DNA of 64,000 nucleotides from Blastochloris tepida (lineage in GTDB: Bacteria; Pseudomonadota; Alphaproteobacteria; Rhizobiales; Xanthobacteraceae), in assembly GCF_003966715.1 (NCBI RefSeq), contig NZ_AP018907.1, positions 732,001-796,000 of the forward strand. Reading direction: 5' to 3'. The translations under genes and the position numbers were made by a program. Positions 60,609 through 64,000 of the stretch are shown piece by piece. Positions within the stretch are counted from its first letter, which is position 1. Each line of letters opens with the position of its first letter. A model generated the notes under the pieces. The model was not told the DNA's origin. It was given only the letters and a program-made list of their open reading frames with translations, and did no database searches.

Positions 60609-62338
60609 CTGAGCCTCCAGCCGCTGGCGCGCTGCTGCGCCGTCCACAGGCCTGCATAGGTGCCGCCAAGCGCCAGAAGCTGGTCGTGGCGGCCGCGCTC
60701 GATGATGCGGCCGCGGTCCATCGCCAGGATCTGGTCGGCGCCGGCGATGGTGTGGAGGCGGTGCGCCACCACGATCACCGTGCGGCCGCTTTCGAGCGCG
60801 GCGACGGCGTCCTGGATCGCCTTTTCGGACAAGGGGTCCATCGCCGAGGTGGCCTCGTCGAGCACGACGATCGGCGCGTTCTTGAGCAGAGCGCGGGCGA
60901 CGGCGACGCGCTGGCGCTCGCCGCCCGAGAGCGTGCGGCCGCCATCGCCGAGGCGGGTGTCGAGGCCGTTCGGCAGCGCCGCCACCAGTTCGTCGAGGCG
61001 GGCGGCCGTCACCACCGCGTTGAGGCGGGCGTCATCGGCGCCGGGATCGCCGAGCAGGATGTTGGCGCGCAGGGTGTCGCGGAACAGGTGGACGTTCTGG
61101 TCGACCACGGAGATCAGCGCCTGCAGCCGGGCCGGGTCGGCCTCGGCAATGTCGAGGCCGCCGATCCGGATCGCGCCGCTGGCCGGGTCATAGAAGCGCG
61201 CCAGCAGCGCAAGCACGGTTGATTTTCCGGCGCCGCTCGGCCCGACGATCGCGGTGACGGTGCCGCGCTCGGCGGTGAAGCTGACCTCTTCGACTGCGGT
61301 CCGCCCGTCCTTGCCGTAGGCGAACGAGACACGGTCGGCGATCACGTCGAGAGACGGCGCGAAGTCGCGCCGGCTGCCGGTCAGCACCGGCTCGGCGAAG
61401 AACGCCTCCATGCCGCAGCGGGCCTGTTCGCCGAGGCGGAAGATCAAGGCCTGCTTGATCACCGCGCTGGTCCAGGCGGTCTGGGCGGCGATGGCGAAGA
61501 ACAGCGCCACCATGGTTTCGGCCGGCGCGGCGGTGGCGGCGCCGCTCACCGCGACCGCGACCAAGGCGAGCGGCACGCCGACCGACAACAGGAAGCTGTT
61601 GGTCTCCTGCATGGCGATGAGGCGCGGCGTGTTGCGCCGCATCAGCTGATAGGCGCCCTCGACGACCTCCTGGAACTGCGCCAGCGCCTCGCCCTTGCGC
61701 AGGAACATGCGGAACACCGCGATGCCCTCGCCATACTCGCCGATGCGGTGGTTGAGGTCGACGATGAAGCGCGAGCGGGTCGCCAGAACGCGCGCGACGA
61801 CGCGGACGATCGGCTGGTGCACCACGAGCGCGACGAGGAGGGCGACGATCATCACCGCGACCACCAGCGGTGAGAACAGCGCTGCCAGGGCGAACAATAC
61901 AAGGCCGGTCACCGAGCCGGCGATGATGCGGTGCAGGGTGAAGGTCGAGCACTCGTTGATCCAGCGGCTGTCCTCGCCGACCAGGGTGGCAAGGCGCGCC
62001 GGCGTCCAGCGCACCAGGGCGCCGAGCGGAACGACGCGCATGTGCTGGACCAGCCGGCGGCGCACGGTCTCGGTCGCCTCGTTGCCGGCCCGAAAGCCGG
62101 CGCTCCAGGCCACCCGCAGCGCCAACGTGCGCACCACGAAGGCAGCGACGATCGCGCCGGCATAGGGCATGAGGTCGGACGGGGTGGCGCCGCCTTCGGC
62201 GAGGCGGACGAGCCCGAGCCCGACCGCCGCCGCCGGCACCGCCGCGGCCAGTCCTTCCACCAATGTTGCGATCAGGCCGAGGACGAACTTGCCGCGCGCC
62301 GCGCCAAGGTGCGCCCAGATGAACGATAACAGCTTCAT
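60605..62338 (-). CDS. ABC transporter, exporter fold with fused ATPase (IrtB-like)
   Basis: 577 residues: six membrane helices (residues 1-320) and an ATPase with Walker A GPSGAGKST (about 366-374), signature LSGGERQR (about 471), Walker B IVVLDEATSAMD and switch His VAHRLH. It sits next to a second half-transporter 2 bp upstream, so the two form a heterodimer. In a TonB/ExbBD/receptor operon, this pairing resembles IrtAB-type or Ybt PQ-type importers, which have an exporter fold but import siderophores. That functional call is from context. Confidence 0.85.
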   Translation of the reverse strand: MKLLSFIWAHLGAARGKFVLGLIATLVEGLAAAVPAAAVGLGLVRLAEGGATPSDLMPYAGAIVAAFVVRTLALRVAWSAGFRAGNEATETVRRRLVQHMRVVPLGALVRWTPARLATLVGEDSRWINECSTFTLHRIIAGSVTGLVLFALAALFSPLVVAVMIVALLVALVVHQPIVRVVARVLATRSRFIVDLNHRIGEYGEGIAVFRMFLRKGEALAQFQEVVEGAYQLMRRNTPRLIAMQETNSFLLSVGVPLALVAVAVSGAATAAPAETMVALFFAIAAQTAWTSAVIKQALIFRLGEQARCGMEAFFAEPVLTGSRRDFAPSLDVIADRVSFAYGKDGRTAVEEVSFTAERGTVTAIVGPSGAGKSTVLALLARFYDPASGAIRIGGLDIAEADPARLQALISVVDQNVHLFRDTLRANILLGDPGADDARLNAVVTAARLDELVAALPNGLDTRLGDGGRTLSGGERQRVAVARALLKNAPIVVLDEATSAMDPLSEKAIQDAVAALESGRTVIVVAHRLHTIAGADQILAMDRGRIIERGRHDQLLALGGTYAGLWTAQQRASGWRLR

Positions 62339-62340
62339 GG

Positions 62341-64000
62341 TCAGTTCCCCCGGCTGGCGTGGCGATAGCTGCGCACCGCCTGATGGGCCGCCCACATGCG
62401 CGCATAGAGCCCGCCGTCCGCGACGAGATCGTCGTGCCGGCCGCGCTCGGCGATCCGCCCCTGGTCGAGCACCAGGATCTCGTCGACGTGGGTGATGGTA
62501 TGCAGGCGGTGGGCGATGACGATCATGGTTCGCCCGCGCGCCAGCTCGGCGATCGCGGTCTGGATCTCCGCCTCGTTCTCGGGATCGGCGAAGGCGGTGG
62601 CCTCGTCGAGGATCAGGATCGGCGCGTCCTTCAGGATGGCGCGGGCGATCGAGATGCGCTGGCGCTCGCCGCCGGACAGGCCGTGGCCGCGCTCGCCGAC
62701 CAGCGTGTCGTAGCCGTTCGGAAGGGCAGCGATGAAGTCGTGGGCGCGGGCGGCCTTGGCGGCGGCAACGATGTCGGCGTCGCTGGCGCCGGCACGGCCG
62801 AGGCGGATGTTGTCGGCGATGGTGCCGGCGAACAGGAACACGTCCTGGAACACCACGGCGAGGCGGGCGTGGAGATCCTCCGCGCTCATGTCGCGGACAT
62901 CGACGCCGCCGATGCGCACCGCGCCGCTCTGCGCATCGAGGAAGCGGGCGATAAGGCGCACCAGCGTCGACTTGCCCGATCCGCTCGGTCCGACCAGCGC
63001 GAGGCTGCGGCCGGGCTCGACGCGGACCGAGATGCAGTCGAGCACCGCGCGCGCGCCATAGGCGAAGCCGACAGTGTCGAGCTCGACTGCCGCCGGGCCG
63101 ATGGCGCCCTTGCTCGCGCTCTCCGGCATCTCGGGCAGGCAGAGGATGGAGTCGATGTTGTCGAGATGCTGCACCTGCCGCATCACGCGGTGGCTGATGC
63201 CCTGGATGGCGCCGAAGATGTCGCCAAGGCCGAGCGCCAGCGCGAGAAACACCGCCAGTGTCGCGGTGCTGACATCGCCGGCCGCCGCCATCAGCAGCCC
63301 CACCGACGCCACCACCAGCAGGTGGCTCGACAGCAGAATCTGCGCGAGCCCGCCGGGCACGACGGCGCCGCGCATCCAGTCGTTGGAGAAGCGTGTCATC
63401 AGCGCGAACATGTCGAAGGCGCGCCGGCTCGCCTGCTCGGCCTGATCGAACAGCCGCACCGTGGCGAGCCCGTCGGCGATCTCGGCGGTGGTCTCGGCGA
63501 GCCTGGCCTGGATCTCGATATAGTCGCGGGTCGGCCCTTCGCCCGTCTTCAACAGGCGGCCGAGCAGCCACATGCCGACAACCATCGGCACCAGCGTCAA
63601 GACGGTCAGTCGCCAATCGACCACCACGAGGGCGACCAGCACCAGCAGCGGCGCCAGCAACGCGGCGCTGGTCTCGGGGATCAGATGGGCGATGCCGTCC
63701 TCGGTGGCCTCGACATCGTCGAGCAGGATGGAGCGCACGCGGCCCTTGGCGGTGTCGTCGAACCAGCCGAGCGGCACCCGCGCCAGCTTGGCGGCGAGGC
63801 GGAGCCGCAGATCGCGCTGGACGCGGAAGGCGATCAGATGGGATAGCGCCGTCGACAGCCCGAAGAACGCATGGCAGCCGATGAGGCCGGCGACGCCGGC
63901 AAGCCCGATGAGGAGCAGTCGGTCCCTGTCCGGGCTCGACGAGGTCAGCTCGACGAAGGCCAGCGCCGCGGCGAGATAGGGCGCCAGCGCCAGCAGCGCC
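62341..64000 (-). CDS. ABC transporter half (exporter fold, IrtA-like), 5-prime end beyond the window
   Basis: About 553 residues are present; the reading frame is open to base 64000 and the start lies outside. It has the exporter-type membrane region (for example LGWFDDTAKGRVRSILLDDVEATEDGIAHLIPETSAALLAPLLVLV) and ATPase Walker A GPSGSGKST, signature LSGGERQR, Walker B ILILDEATAFADPENE and IAHRLH. The catalytic Glu and switch His are intact, so both halves of the heterodimer have complete sites. It precedes the second half by 2 bp. Confidence 0.85.
   Translation of the reverse strand, partial: ALLALAPYLAAALAFVELTSSSPDRDRLLLIGLAGVAGLIGCHAFFGLSTALSHLIAFRVQRDLRLRLAAKLARVPLGWFDDTAKGRVRSILLDDVEATEDGIAHLIPETSAALLAPLLVLVALVVVDWRLTVLTLVPMVVGMWLLGRLLKTGEGPTRDYIEIQARLAETTAEIADGLATVRLFDQAEQASRRAFDMFALMTRFSNDWMRGAVVPGGLAQILLSSHLLVVASVGLLMAAAGDVSTATLAVFLALALGLGDIFGAIQGISHRVMRQVQHLDNIDSILCLPEMPESASKGAIGPAAVELDTVGFAYGARAVLDCISVRVEPGRSLALVGPSGSGKSTLVRLIARFLDAQSGAVRIGGVDVRDMSAEDLHARLAVVFQDVFLFAGTIADNIRLGRAGASDADIVAAAKAARAHDFIAALPNGYDTLVGERGHGLSGGERQRISIARAILKDAPILILDEATAFADPENEAEIQTAIAELARGRTMIVIAHRLHTITHVDEILVLDQGRIAERGRHDDLVADGGLYARMWAAHQAVRSYRHASRGN

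Overview
The window is high-GC DNA (about 65-70 percent G+C by eye) with dense, tightly coupled genes. The gene set is typical of an alphaproteobacterium of the order Hyphomicrobiales (Rhizobiales): an ArsR-type SoxR, SoxAX divergent from SoxYZBCD, CobW-CobN under cobalamin riboswitches, a single-gene oxyR-katG pair, and a 102-nt palindromic intergenic repeat of the kind common in that order. The metabolism implied is thiosulfate/sulfide oxidation combined with oxygen-limited growth (FeoAB, class III ribonucleotide reductase) and de novo cobalamin synthesis with a cobalt importer. I cannot name the species. I see no rRNA, tRNA, CRISPR array or intact insertion sequence.

Layout. 1-2.5 kb: cut-off oleate hydratase, a hotdog thioesterase and oxyR, divergent from katG (2.7-4.9 kb). 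5.0-6.8 kb: an old yellow enzyme and its TetR repressor, with a clear promoter and palindromic operator. 6.9-11.6 kb: a four-gene stress-type operon (TelA-like, DUF6384-like, coiled coil, DUF533/TerB-like). 12.2-16.6 kb: a hairpin-rich spacer, then a 1230-residue secreted RTX protein with a polysaccharide-deacetylase core. 16.7-21.4 kb (minus): an iron(II) operon of an L-like periplasmic protein, a DUF4198 protein, FeoA, FeoB and a FeoB-associated Cys-rich protein. 22.2-24.2 kb: a methyltransferase and an ABC1-family kinase.

25.0-38.6 kb is a sulfur-oxidation island: YeeE-type sulfur transporter, persulfide-sensing repressor SoxR, SoxS, SoxV and SoxW for thiol delivery, SoxAX, SoxYZBCD, then a small cytochrome and two FccB-type sulfide dehydrogenase flavoproteins. 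38.6-47.6 kb is a cobalt/cobalamin island: two tandem cobalamin riboswitches, then a K-M-L-Q-O type ECF cobalt importer (DUF4198, CbiM, NikL-like, CbiQ, CbiO), CobW and the cobaltochelatase CobN. CobN carries a complete 102-nt intergenic palindrome read in frame as 34 residues. 47.8-51.9 kb: a double-hotdog thioesterase, a third cobalamin riboswitch and a class III ribonucleotide reductase whose glycyl-radical domain is a separate 65-codon gene, plus its activase. 51.8-53.2 kb is a relic in which the back halves of prpD and prpB are fused. A MATE pump follows. 55.7-64.0 kb (minus) is a TonB-dependent uptake operon with two ABC-exporter-fold transporters, a hidden 35-residue gene, a TonB-dependent receptor, ExbB, ExbD, TonB and a membrane methyltransferase.

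The most notable connections are these. The periplasmic metal-handling proteins of the cobalt importer (DUF4198 and NikL-like) have close relatives beside FeoAB, suggesting that one periplasmic capture module has been adapted to iron(II). Cobalamin controls both cobalt import/insertion and the B12-independent ribonucleotide reductase. All three riboswitches are followed by a hairpin with nearly the same eight-base loop, complementary to the conserved CCCCGC of the aptamer core.
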